Source: Candidatus Latescibacterota bacterium
Lineage (GTDB): Bacteria; Latescibacterota; UBA2968; UBA8231
Length of the DNA stretch: 19,207 nucleotides
Direction: 5' to 3'
NCBI GenBank assembly: GCA_021295675.1
Contig: JAGWBY010000093.1
Coordinates: forward strand, 1,098-20,304
Below the pieces are notes generated by a model. The model saw only the letters and a list, made by a program, of their open reading frames with translations, made no database searches and was not told the DNA's origin. The translations under genes were made by a program, and so were the position numbers. Below, in pieces: positions 1-7,951 of the stretch (the first letter of the stretch is position 1; the number at the start of each line of letters is the position of its first letter).

Positions 1-8
1 TTCTGGCC

Positions 9-920
9 CTAGGGCCGGTACGGCTCGCCCGTGCGCCGCAGCTTCTTGGTCACTGCGATCTGACAGGTTGCGTACCCGCCCATGTAGCCAGTGGCAAAGC
101 CTGGACGCGCGTCCCCAATAGTGCCGACGATCATGTTGGCGTATTCGTACGTGGTGTCGTAGCGGTCGCAAATCAGGGCCACCATTTCGAGCCACGCCGC
201 TTTGAGCGCGTCGCCCCACTCTTCTGCGCGCGCACTGGTGAGATATTCCTCAGCGTCTTCCACAACCCTAGTGGTCTCAACCACAGGACTGCTGTTGGGG
301 AACCCAGGCGAGCGATCTACCTTGAGCGTAATGGCCGAGTCGATCTCGACCCCAGCCCCGGTCAACTCGCCGTCGCCCATGCGCGCATGGACATCGCCCA
401 GCGAGAGCAATCCCCCGGGCTTTTGTGCACGGATGTGGACGGTGCTGCCGGGCTGGATGGCATTGAAATCCATGTTGCCGCCGTGATCTATGGCGTTAGG
501 TGCCCACGATGCGAGCTGAACGACGCCGATCATGGGCCGCACTGGCACGACAAAATCCGGCGGAAAGTGAATCAGCCCGTCGCGCACCGGTGCCACGCAG
601 CGCCAATTGCCCCAATTGGGACCGCCGTTGCGATAGAAGCCATAGGGGCCAACCTCGATATCGATGATCTCGATGGCCACCCAATCGTCCGGCTCAATGC
701 CCTCGATGAGAAAGGGACCGCCGGGGCGGGCGTAGCGGCGATGGCTCTGCCCAGAAGTAATCATACCGGCGCGGGTCTCCCCGGCGGCTTCAAAGTCATT
801 GTCCGCTCCGCCAATGGTTTCGATGATGACGGTTTCTCCGAGCGCCAAGGTGCCGCGCACTTGGCCGATTTCCGGGTCGTCCGGCCCGCTGTAATGGGGG
901 GTGCGGGTAAAGCGACGCAT
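9..920 (-). CDS. Acetamidase/formamidase family amide hydrolase
   Basis: Predicted cytosolic metal-dependent amidase of the FmdA/AmdA family, which hydrolyses short amides such as formamide or acetamide to ammonia and the acid. The 303-residue protein carries the family signatures DHGGNMDFNAI (about 145-155) and LGDVHARMGDGELTGAG (174-190); their His, Asp and Glu residues are the likely metal and catalytic ligands. Length fits the family. I chose the ATG at 920 because AGGAG (928-932) lies 7 bases upstream; the ATG at 926 is only 1 base from it. It is the last gene visible in the region 1 operon, 31 bases after the PhyH gene. In this context it may release ammonia or formate from an intermediate of the imported compound, but the true substrate is unknown. 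The family call is firm; the substrate is not. Confidence 0.88.
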   Translation of the reverse strand: MRRFTRTPHYSGPDDPEIGQVRGTLALGETVIIETIGGADNDFEAAGETRAGMITSGQSHRRYARPGGPFLIEGIEPDDWVAIEIIDIEVGPYGFYRNGGPNWGNWRCVAPVRDGLIHFPPDFVVPVRPMIGVVQLASWAPNAIDHGGNMDFNAIQPGSTVHIRAQKPGGLLSLGDVHARMGDGELTGAGVEIDSAITLKVDRSPGFPNSSPVVETTRVVEDAEEYLTSARAEEWGDALKAAWLEMVALICDRYDTTYEYANMIVGTIGDARPGFATGYMGGYATCQIAVTKKLRRTGEPYRP

Positions 921-951
921 AAGCATTCTCCTTTGCTAATGATGTTGAAAT

Positions 952-1746
952 CTAGCGCCCCTCGGCAAACGGAAAGGTCCCGTTGTACCCGAGCGCGTCA
1001 ATGGCCGGCAGCGGCGAGCTGACAAAGGGTATCCCCGGGAACATCGGCGTCTGCTGATAGTGCAATACCACATTGCCGCGGATGGGTGCGTCGGCATCTT
1101 CCTTTAGCTTTGCACCCTGGTGCGGGATGTGGCTGAAGAACACCACTGCATCGCCGGTCATGGGGTGCAGATGAATGTGCTCCTGCCGCTCGCACCACTG
1201 GTAAAAGGGATTGTCGGAATTGTACCCGCCTAGATGGCGAATTTCTTCCGGCAGCGCATTGTGGCAGAAGTTGTCGATGAAGGTCAAGCGCCCGGTCTCT
1301 GGCGCGTTGTCCGTCAGGTAAAACGTGGTGTTTATGCACAGAGGCCGCAGCGCGTGCCGCGCCTCGTCGGGCGCGTCCCAATAATAGCCAAAATCCTTGT
1401 GCCACTCTTGGGTATAAGCCCCCGGATTGAGGTGCGCCCGAAAGCTCCGCAACTGACATTGCCGCCCGAGCATGGCCTGTAAATACGGCGCGACCGAAGA
1501 ATGGCCGACCATGGGCCGCGCCAGCTCGGGTTCTTGCTCCAACAAGTGGTCAAAAGCCACATTGCCCACTTCGTTGCTAATATCCCATTCCCGCCGCTCG
1601 TACTTCCGCACCAAGCACTCCCGCCAAGCCAGCACCACGTTCTCGGGCAACGCGTTGCGCACCAATAAAAACCCGTGCCGATCAAGCGCGTCGAGTTGGT
1701 CTTTCAACTTGGGGATTTGGGCTGTATCCGCGATGATTTCGCTCAT
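952..1746 (-). CDS. PhyH-family Fe(II)/2-oxoglutarate dioxygenase
   Basis: Phytanoyl-CoA dioxygenase (PhyH)-like non-haem iron enzyme of 264 residues, expected to hydroxylate a small molecule using O2 and 2-oxoglutarate. The iron-binding triad is visible: H116 and D118 in EWHKDFGYYW, and a distal histidine at H209 in SHIPHQGAK. R223 in PIRGNVVLHY is a good candidate for binding the 2-oxoglutarate carboxylate. Length is typical. The ATG at 1746 has AGGAG 7 bases upstream. It lies 17 bases after the SDR gene at 1764-2483 and 31 bases before the amidase, so it is co-transcribed with them. PhyH homologues are numerous in Latescibacterota and Poribacteria and mostly uncharacterised. The substrate is probably a product of the Gfo/Idh and SDR steps encoded upstream, which is inference from context. 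Confidence 0.88.
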   Translation of the reverse strand: MSEIIADTAQIPKLKDQLDALDRHGFLLVRNALPENVVLAWRECLVRKYERREWDISNEVGNVAFDHLLEQEPELARPMVGHSSVAPYLQAMLGRQCQLRSFRAHLNPGAYTQEWHKDFGYYWDAPDEARHALRPLCINTTFYLTDNAPETGRLTFIDNFCHNALPEEIRHLGGYNSDNPFYQWCERQEHIHLHPMTGDAVVFFSHIPHQGAKLKEDADAPIRGNVVLHYQQTPMFPGIPFVSSPLPAIDALGYNGTFPFAEGR

Positions 1747-1763
1747 GGAAAAGCTCCTAGTCT

Positions 1764-2483
1764 TTAGTGATCATTTACATTGCGCGCAAAATACCGCTCC
1801 CAACGCTCCGTCGGCTCAAAACCCAAGATGCGCCGGGCCTTATCGACATTGTACTTGCCGTGCCCCTCCCAGCTAAGCAAGTTGAACTCCTGAAAGCAGT
1901 CCGGCACCTGTGGAATTTCCAGCGCCAGCCGACAGGCGTGCTGCAAGTCCTCCCACACCACCGTAAAGAGCGGAAAATCCCCAGCACTTTGCGTCGGCCG
2001 CGGCCCCAAGCCATTGAACACAAAACTGATCGTCTGAATGCCGTACTCCCGTGCGTACGTCCGACAAATCTCACTCGCCAAGCCCTTGGTCAGACAGTAA
2101 TAACCCGTGGTCAAAACCGGCGGCACGTCTGCAATGTCAAAGTCGTGGTCATAGGTGCGGCGGACGAATTGCGGGCCGGTGTGAATCACCTTTTTGATCC
2201 CGTGTTCAACCGCGGCCTGCATCACATTGAGCGCCCCGCGCATATTGACGTGAAAGCTCTGCTCGGGATGATCGCGCACGACCGTAAAATTCATAATCGC
2301 GTCCATGCCCACAGCCGCGTCCCGCACCTGCTCCCGCGACGACACATCGCAGTGCACGATGGGCTTGTCATCCGGGTGCGGGGCAACGTCGGCCAGCGTC
2401 ACATCGTACGTATCTTCGAGACCGGGCAGCAGATTGGGGGCGATCATCCCAGAGGCCCCTAACAGCAACACCTTTTTCTTCAC
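1764..2483 (-). CDS. Extended SDR, NAD-dependent epimerase/dehydratase (catalytic dyad intact)
   Basis: A 239-residue short-chain dehydrogenase of the sugar epimerase/dehydratase type. The N-terminal Rossmann motif is GASGMIA (9-15), a GxxGxxA variant. The catalytic pair Y129-x3-K133 is present in YYCLTKGLASE. The usual Ser-rich strand reads IHTGPQF (100-106), so the catalytic Ser/Thr is probably T102. The start is a GTG overlapping the stop of the preceding SDR gene by four bases (GTGA, 2480-2483), with GGAGG (2490-2494) six bases upstream; the two genes are therefore translationally coupled. The protein is shorter than classical epimerases of about 310 residues, with a small C-terminal substrate domain. 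It probably acts on a sugar or nucleotide-sugar-like compound brought in by the ABC transporter of the same operon; the exact reaction is unknown. Confidence 0.85.
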   Translation of the reverse strand: MKKKVLLLGASGMIAPNLLPGLEDTYDVTLADVAPHPDDKPIVHCDVSSREQVRDAAVGMDAIMNFTVVRDHPEQSFHVNMRGALNVMQAAVEHGIKKVIHTGPQFVRRTYDHDFDIADVPPVLTTGYYCLTKGLASEICRTYAREYGIQTISFVFNGLGPRPTQSAGDFPLFTVVWEDLQHACRLALEIPQVPDCFQEFNLLSWEGHGKYNVDKARRILGFEPTERWERYFARNVNDH

Positions 2484-3208
2484 ACCTTGCCTCCGAGGAA
2501 CTCGCGCTGCGGCTGATAGCCCATCGACTTAGCTCGGTCGAGCAAAAACTTGGGATGGGCAATGGGCGCGACAATGTGGTACACAGCCCAGCGCGGCACC
2601 CAGTTTAAGGACGCGCTCGAATCCCGCGCCAACGCCGCACAAAATGCCTGCGCGGCATCCCGAATATCGACCCACATCAAATCGCGTTCTCGCCCGGCGA
2701 CCTCCTCTTCCCGCACCAGCTTGCCGAGACGCAACGCCGTGACCGTGATAAGATACTCGCGCGCAAATTCGCGGCACGTAATCTCACCCAAATATCGCGC
2801 CAGCACCGCCAGTTCGGGCGGCGGCAATGGCTTGTAATACTCCGTGACGTACACCGTGTCGGGATAAGCGCGAAACACTTCGAGAGTGCTGCCGTACACA
2901 AACCGCTTAACACCGGCCTCCACTGCTGTCTGCAACAGTACGTGCGTACCGCGCGTCGCGTGATCGAGCAGGGCATCTTCGCTCTCGGGCGCGGGCGGCG
3001 GCTCACCCGTGTGGACAACAACATCTACATCCCGCACCGCCTGCCGTACCGCGTCCGAATCCGTCAGCCGGCCTTCGATCCATTCGACATCTTGCCGCTG
3101 CGCCGCGCAATCGTCTATCAGCCGCAGTTGCGCGTTTTCATCCGTTGCCAGCGCGGCGGCCACCTCTTGACCCAATGCACTAGCCGCGCCCGTAACCAAT
3201 ACCCGCAT
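2480..3208 (-). CDS. Extended SDR-like protein lacking the catalytic Tyr and Lys
   Basis: A 242-residue Rossmann protein related to its downstream neighbour. The nucleotide-binding motif TGAASALG (6-13) and a YGSTLEVF strand (105-112) are present. Where extended SDRs have YxxxK, this protein reads AVLARYLGEITCREF: alignment on the trailing LGE..CREFAREY segment puts A134 at the catalytic Tyr and R138 at the Lys. The neighbouring SDR keeps Y129 and K133. The protein therefore probably binds NAD(P) but should not perform normal SDR chemistry. It may be a pseudoenzyme partner or regulator of the second SDR, to which it is coupled by a four-base overlap. The ATG at 3208 follows the Gfo/Idh stop by 13 bases. 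Confidence 0.8.
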   Translation of the reverse strand: MRVLVTGAASALGQEVAAALATDENAQLRLIDDCAAQRQDVEWIEGRLTDSDAVRQAVRDVDVVVHTGEPPPAPESEDALLDHATRGTHVLLQTAVEAGVKRFVYGSTLEVFRAYPDTVYVTEYYKPLPPPELAVLARYLGEITCREFAREYLITVTALRLGKLVREEEVAGRERDLMWVDIRDAAQAFCAALARDSSASLNWVPRWAVYHIVAPIAHPKFLLDRAKSMGYQPQREFLGGKV

Positions 3209-3221
3209 CTACTCGCATCCT

Positions 3222-4332
3222 CTAGCGGAACCAATCGTACGTCAGCGCCAAGCTGCGGTCGGCCAGCGGCAATTCCACCCGCTCGCCGCCCCGCGCTGAC
3301 GACAGCTTCAGTCCCAGTTCCACTTCCAGCGCAACAGCGACCCTCCGCCCGGAATTTTTCGGCTCGTCCAACCGCCCCTCCATGCAGGCGATCAAATCGT
3401 CAAGACAGTACACCGTCCGCATACCAGCCAAAAACTGCGGCGCGGGCCACGGCATTTCCACCCGCCCGGCAGCCGGCGTTTCCACGTCTTGATAGAGCCG
3501 CCACTGATCCCCGACTCCCCGAAATCCGCACCTCGGGCGCGCCCGCGCGGATGTGCACCACCGTGCCATCGCTGCACGCGATCATCCCCTGCCCCATGAA
3601 CTCACTGCTGCCGCGCTCCCGCCGCGGCTGATCGCCCGTGCCGCACACCCAAACCGGATCGCCGGTCAAAAAGTAGCTCCAGTCCTGATGCTGAGCCAAA
3701 ACCGGAACCCGCGCTTCGAGCGACCGCACCTGGCCAATCGCCCCCTCCTCTACCAGCGACTTAGCCCGCGCAAACGACGGATGCGAAACGCTCGTCGCCC
3801 CTCCCACCAACGGCACCCCGGCCTCGGCACACGCTCCGACCATGGCGTCGGCCTCGGCCAGCGAGAACACCATCGGCTTATCCACCAACACACCCCGCAC
3901 CCCAGCGTCAACCGCGGCGACCGTCAGCGCGGATCGCCCCTTCGTGTTCGTCGCAATCGCCACGATGTCCAGCCGCTCTTCGTCCAACATCGCCAGCGCG
4001 TCCGCGTACAAGGCTTCAATGCCGAAGCGCTCCCCGAACATGGCCCGTCGCTGCGGATCCCGGTCGGCCCCAGCCACCAATTCCACTTCGGGACGGTCGA
4101 AAAAGGCCGCAGCATACGAAGTAGCCAGCCCCTCCCGCCCAGGGTGATCGTAGAGGTAAAACGTCCGGTTGATATCGAGTCCATCTGGCAGGGGCCGATC
4201 GGCGCTTTCAACATCGTATATCGGTACCTGATACGACCCGCTAATGCGCTCGTAATCCCGCTTCCCCAAGTCGTAGAGAAACCCCATCCACCCCAAGCCG
4301 ATGACGCCAGCGCGATATTTTTTTTGCTCCAT
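3222..4332 (-). pseudogene. Gfo/Idh/MocA-family oxidoreductase, frameshifted
   Basis: NAD(P)-dependent dehydrogenase or isomerase of the Gfo/Idh/MocA family, acting on sugars, inositols or their oxidised forms. The N-terminal Rossmann motif is GVIGLGWMG (9-17), and the family EKP motif appears as V150-DKP with K152 retained. The first frame is convincing up to ISGSRG (about residue 275). The C-terminal part continues in another frame as DQWRLYQDVE through the end at 3222 (ALEVELGLKLSSARGGERV is typical of the family C-terminus). The switch falls at two CCCC runs (3509-3512 and 3517-3520), so one extra or two missing bases explain it; sequencing error is as likely as mutation. The joined protein would be about 370 residues, normal for the family. 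An insertion of roughly 40 residues lies between the first two Rossmann elements. The ATG at 4332 is 6 bases after the permease stop. Confidence 0.82.
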
Positions 4333-4338
4333 GCGAAA

Positions 4339-5307
4339 TCAATCCCCTCGTCCCGCTCTGCGCCTCCCCGCCACGCGGCGGATCAACTCGTCGGCAATGA
4401 CCCCTGCCAAAATCACCGCGCCGATAATGGCAAATTCGAGTTGGGTGGGAATGCCGGAGATATTGATGGCATTGTAGAGCAACCGCATGATGGCCGCGCC
4501 AATGACGACCCCCAAAATCGACCCCTCGCCGCCGCGCAGGGAACAGCCTCCCAACACGGCTGCGGCAATCGCATACAGTTCGTAAAAATTGCCGTGCGCG
4601 GCCGGCTGCACTGAGTTGACGTCGAGGGCAAAGAGGATCCCCCCCAAGCCAGCGGTACCTGAGCACAACACGTACGCCAACACTTTCATTCGCTCAATTT
4701 GGATGCCGCTGTAGCGCGCCGCGGTCTCGTTGCGGCCCAGTGCCAACAAGTAGCGCCCCCATATCGTGCGATTGAGGAAGAGAGCGGCGAGAACCCCGGC
4801 AAGCAGCAAGAGGAAAAACGGAATCGGCAGCGCAAAGCCACCGCCCAGCGAGACCTTGCCAATCGCCAGTTGGCGCAGGCCCTCGTAGGACGAGCCAAAG
4901 CCCTGGACTTGGTCGTGGGTGAGCCAGCGGGCAAAGCCGCGGTAGAACAGCAGACCGCACAGCGTGACGACAAACGGCTGTAGCCCCAGGCGCGTGATCA
5001 ACAAGCCGTGCATCAACCCAATGGCCAGCGACAAAACCACCACGGCCAACAGCGCAACGGCTGGCGGGTACCCAGCGGCCAACAGCATGGGCAGCAGGCA
5101 ACCCACCAAGCCGATCAACGAACCAATCGACAAGTCAATACCGCCGGTGATGATAACAAAGGCCACGCCAATGGAAATGATGCCAAACAGCGAGGTCCAG
5201 CGGATGATATTTTGCAAGTTATAGGCACTGACAAACTTGGGTTCGACGATCCAAGTGACCACAAAAATCGCCAATAATAAGCCGAGGATACCCAGTATCT
5301 TCTTCAT
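4339..5307 (-). CDS. RbsC-type sugar ABC transporter permease
   Basis: Inner-membrane permease of the carbohydrate uptake transporter 2 class (BPD_transp_2 family: RbsC, XylH, MglC). It has 322 residues, nearly all in hydrophobic helices, probably eight to ten. The characteristic segment VIITGGIDLSIGSLIGLVG (about 51-69) and the later GRNETAARYSGI loop, which contacts the ATPase, are both recognisable. The ATG at 5307 lies three bases after the ATPase stop, so translation is likely coupled. With the ATPase and lipoprotein encoded just upstream it forms a complete three-gene importer; a homodimer is expected. Specificity cannot be read from the permease. The Gfo/Idh gene starts six bases downstream, tying transport to catabolism. 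Confidence 0.93.
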   Translation of the reverse strand: MKKILGILGLLLAIFVVTWIVEPKFVSAYNLQNIIRWTSLFGIISIGVAFVIITGGIDLSIGSLIGLVGCLLPMLLAAGYPPAVALLAVVVLSLAIGLMHGLLITRLGLQPFVVTLCGLLFYRGFARWLTHDQVQGFGSSYEGLRQLAIGKVSLGGGFALPIPFFLLLLAGVLAALFLNRTIWGRYLLALGRNETAARYSGIQIERMKVLAYVLCSGTAGLGGILFALDVNSVQPAAHGNFYELYAIAAAVLGGCSLRGGEGSILGVVIGAAIMRLLYNAINISGIPTQLEFAIIGAVILAGVIADELIRRVAGRRRAGRGD

Positions 5308-5310
5308 CTT

Positions 5311-6801
5311 CTAAGCCGCCTTCCCCGTCGCCAAGCTCATAATCGCCTCCTCGCTGAGCGCATCCCGCTGGAGTTGGCCAGTAATGCGGCCCTCGTGCAT
5401 GACTAACACCTCATCGGCCATCCCCAGAATTTCCTCCAACTCACTCGACGCAAACAGCACGGCCACGCCGCTTTCGGCCAACTCTTCCATCAGGTGATAA
5501 ATCGCTTGTTTGGCTCCTATGTCGATGCCGCGGGTTGGTTCGTCGAGCAGCAACACGCGCGGCTCGAGCGCCAGCCACTTGCCCAGCACCACCTTTTGCT
5601 GATTGCCGCCGGATAGGTACTGGGCTATTTGGGCCGGGCCGGGGGTGCGGATGGCGAGACGCTCGATCATCTGGTCGGCGTCTGCAGCTTGGCGGGCAAA
5701 GTTGGCCCAACCGGCAACGCGCTGGTAGCGCCCCAAGCCGGGCAAGCCGATGTTGTCGCTCAGGGCCATTTCGAGGATCAGCCCCTGTTGTTTGCGGTCT
5801 TCGGGCACGAGGGCCAAGCCAGCGCGGATGGCATCGGCCGGCGAGCGGATCACGTGTGGTCCGCCATCGATGAGGACGCGGCCACTGAGGGCGGGTACGA
5901 TGCCAAAGAGTACCTGCAACAGTTCGGTGCGCCCCGCGCCGACGAGACCGGCGATGCCGACGAGCTGACCGCGCCGCACCGCGAAATTGAGCCGGTGCTC
6001 GGGCCAAGCAGGGATGACCAAGTCCTCGGCTTGCAGGGCGATATCGCCGGCCGGATGTGCTTGGTGCGCATAGTACTGAGCGATGTCGCGGCCGACCATC
6101 TTCGCCACCATGGCGTCGTGGCTAATCTCCGCGCGGGCCAACTCGCCAGCGTTTTGCCCGTCGCAGAGGACCAAGACGCGGTCGGCTAGGGCTTCGACCT
6201 CGCCGAGGCGGTGGGAGATATAGATGATGGCCACGCCGCGCTCACGCAACTCGTTGATGACCGCGAATAGGGCCTCGGCCTCTTGGCTAGTGAGGCTGGA
6301 GGTCGGCTCATCCATAATCAGCACCCGCGCCTCGGTCGAGAGCGCCTTGGCGATTTCGACGAGCTGCTGGTGGCCAATGGGCAAGTCGCCCATCAGGGCG
6401 TCCGGCGACACCTCAAGGCCGAGTTGCGCGAGAGCTTGAACAGCCCCTTGACGGACGGCGGCGCGGTCGATCAGCCCCCACTGCTGCGGTTCGCGGCCAA
6501 GGTAGAGATTGGCCGCAACTGAGAGATTGGCGCAAAAGTTGAGTTCTTGATGAATCAAGGCGATGCCGAGCGCTGCGGCACGGCGCGGCGAATCAATGAT
6601 CACCGACTCGCCATCGCGCACAATCTGGCCGCTGTCCGGGGTCTCAATGCCAGCGAGAATCTTCATCAGGGTGGATTTGCCAGCCCCGTTTTCGCCGATG
6701 ACAGCGAGCACTTCTCCTGCCTCCACCACCATATCCACCGCGTCGAGGGCCAAGACCCCAGGGAAGCGCTTGCTAATGCCGCGCGCAGCCAACAGTGCCA
6801 T
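5311..6801 (-). CDS. RbsA/XylG-type sugar ABC transporter ATPase (two ABC domains)
   Basis: Double-cassette ATPase that powers a CUT2 sugar importer; 496 residues, the usual length. Domain 1 has Walker A GENGAGKST (36-44), the divergent signature LPIGHQQLVEIAKAL and Walker B VLIMDEPTSSLT. Domain 2 has the degenerate Walker A GLVGAGRTEL, a canonical LSGGNQQKVVLGKWLA signature and LLLDEPTRGIDIGAK. The asymmetry, a degenerate P-loop in domain 2 and an altered signature in domain 1, is normal for this family. The ATG at 6801 overlaps the stop of the binding-protein gene by one base (TAATG). The enzyme works at the cytoplasmic face of the membrane with the permease at 4339-5307. Confidence 0.95.
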   Translation of the reverse strand: MALLAARGISKRFPGVLALDAVDMVVEAGEVLAVIGENGAGKSTLMKILAGIETPDSGQIVRDGESVIIDSPRRAAALGIALIHQELNFCANLSVAANLYLGREPQQWGLIDRAAVRQGAVQALAQLGLEVSPDALMGDLPIGHQQLVEIAKALSTEARVLIMDEPTSSLTSQEAEALFAVINELRERGVAIIYISHRLGEVEALADRVLVLCDGQNAGELARAEISHDAMVAKMVGRDIAQYYAHQAHPAGDIALQAEDLVIPAWPEHRLNFAVRRGQLVGIAGLVGAGRTELLQVLFGIVPALSGRVLIDGGPHVIRSPADAIRAGLALVPEDRKQQGLILEMALSDNIGLPGLGRYQRVAGWANFARQAADADQMIERLAIRTPGPAQIAQYLSGGNQQKVVLGKWLALEPRVLLLDEPTRGIDIGAKQAIYHLMEELAESGVAVLFASSELEEILGMADEVLVMHEGRITGQLQRDALSEEAIMSLATGKAA

Positions 6802-7799
6802 TAGTTAGTGCCGGTCAGAGTTTTCAGTTCATCCCAAAAGGCTTCGACATTGTCGCGGCGGATGGCCCGCGCCGGCACGTCGAGTACCCCACCCTCGGGC
6901 AAAACCGAGCGGTCGTCACGTGCCAGAGCGGCGAGAATCCGCACCGATTCGTACCCGTAGCGGTAGGGGTTTTGCACCACCGTACCGTAGATGTGGCCGT
7001 CGATGATGCCTTGGAGGGTGGGGGCTTCCTCGTCAAAGGCGATGATTTGAATCTCGCCGGTCTTGCCAGCTTCCTTGATGGCTTCGAGGCACATCGGCGG
7101 ATTGTAGGCAAACAGGCCGACGACGCCGTGGAGGTCTGGGTACTTGGCAATGGCGTCCTCGACTTGAGCCTTGGCTTTCGCATAGTCGAACTGGTCGGTG
7201 CGAGTATCGAGAACGGTGTATTGGTCGCCGACAATCGGGCCGCTGTTGGGATCGTGGCGCGTCGGGTCAAAGGAGCGACCGAGCAATTCGTCGATGAGGC
7301 CCTGGCGGCGCTGGCGAGCGTTGAGCTGTTCGAGGCGGCCGACGAAAATCATGATGTTGCCGCCATCGGGCAGGGCTTCTTTGACCAATGCCCCGCAGGC
7401 GCGACCGGCCGAGTAGTTGTCTATGCCAATAAAGCAAAGGCGATTGCTTTTCGGAGCGTCCGAGTCGTGGGTGAGCAGGTTGGTGTGAGCGGCGGCCTCG
7501 TTGAGCAAGTTGGTTTGATTGTCCGGGTCAATGGGGCTTATGGCCATGCCGTCGATGCCACGGGCCAGCAGGGCCTGGACGATGCGCTTCTGATCGGCGA
7601 CCCCTTCGCCGGGCATTTGCACCTCAGCGTCGGCGGCGAATTCAGCGGCCGCAGCCTCGACTCCCTTGGCCGCAATGGTCCAAAAAGGGCCAACGCCATT
7701 GGTGACAAAGGCGACTTGGGGCTTGGCCGCCGGTTGTGGCGCGTCGCTACCGCCACAGGCGACAAAAATCAAGGCAAGGAGCAAAAGAGGCGTTTTCAT
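6801..7799 (-). CDS. RbsB-type sugar-binding lipoprotein
   Basis: Solute-binding lipoprotein of the periplasmic-binding-protein-like I family (Peripla_BP_4/RbsB). The predicted 332-residue protein starts MKTPLLLLALIFVACGG: a hydrophobic signal with a lipobox ending at C15. The mature part begins PQVAFVTNGVGPFWTIAAKG, the usual first strand and helix of this fold, and contains the ISPIDPD and IGIDNYSAGR elements typical of sugar binders. The open frame continues upstream to 7970, but those 57 codons lack family character and would bury the signal peptide, so I place the start at the ATG at 7799. It is the first gene of the region 1 operon and defines the transporter's ligand, which is probably a monosaccharide or a derivative. 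Confidence 0.9.
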   Translation of the reverse strand: MKTPLLLLALIFVACGGSDAPQPAAKPQVAFVTNGVGPFWTIAAKGVEAAAAEFAADAEVQMPGEGVADQKRIVQALLARGIDGMAISPIDPDNQTNLLNEAAAHTNLLTHDSDAPKSNRLCFIGIDNYSAGRACGALVKEALPDGGNIMIFVGRLEQLNARQRRQGLIDELLGRSFDPTRHDPNSGPIVGDQYTVLDTRTDQFDYAKAKAQVEDAIAKYPDLHGVVGLFAYNPPMCLEAIKEAGKTGEIQIIAFDEEAPTLQGIIDGHIYGTVVQNPYRYGYESVRILAALARDDRSVLPEGGVLDVPARAIRRDNVEAFWDELKTLTGTN

Positions 7800-7951
7800 A
7801 ATGTATCTCGCTAGGAAGTTTAAGGGACGACGCCCTCGACGAAGGCAGAATACTCGCAGAAGCAACGCTCGTGGTTGCCTCCGCGAATGCGGAATGCCTA
7901 TGTTACGTCCGGCAAAAAGGAAGCGCAAGCACAACAACCCAAGGAGGGGCC
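7800..7951 (+). promoter_or_regulatory. Divergent intergenic region between the sugar operon and galM
   Basis: This 152-base gap separates two genes transcribed away from each other, so it must hold promoters for both. I see no convincing -35/-10 pair. The only structured motif is a weak GCAAC-7-GTTGC inverted repeat at 7862-7878. A strong ribosome-binding site for galM (AAGGAGGGG, 7941-7949) lies at the right end. The shared upstream region makes co-regulation of sugar uptake and the mutarotase likely, but that is inference. Confidence 0.4.

Noticed and set aside
3553..4614. Plus-strand open frame of 353 codons
   Set aside because: It runs antisense to the Gfo/Idh and permease genes, is rich in Arg, His and Pro, and has no recognisable motif.
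6795..7814. Plus-strand open frame of 339 codons
   Set aside because: It is the exact antisense of the sugar-binding lipoprotein gene, which has a signal peptide and family motifs.
7862..7878. GCAAC-7-GTTGC inverted repeat between the sugar operon and galM
   Set aside because: Five-base arms are expected by chance, and no adjacent regulator gene supports an operator.
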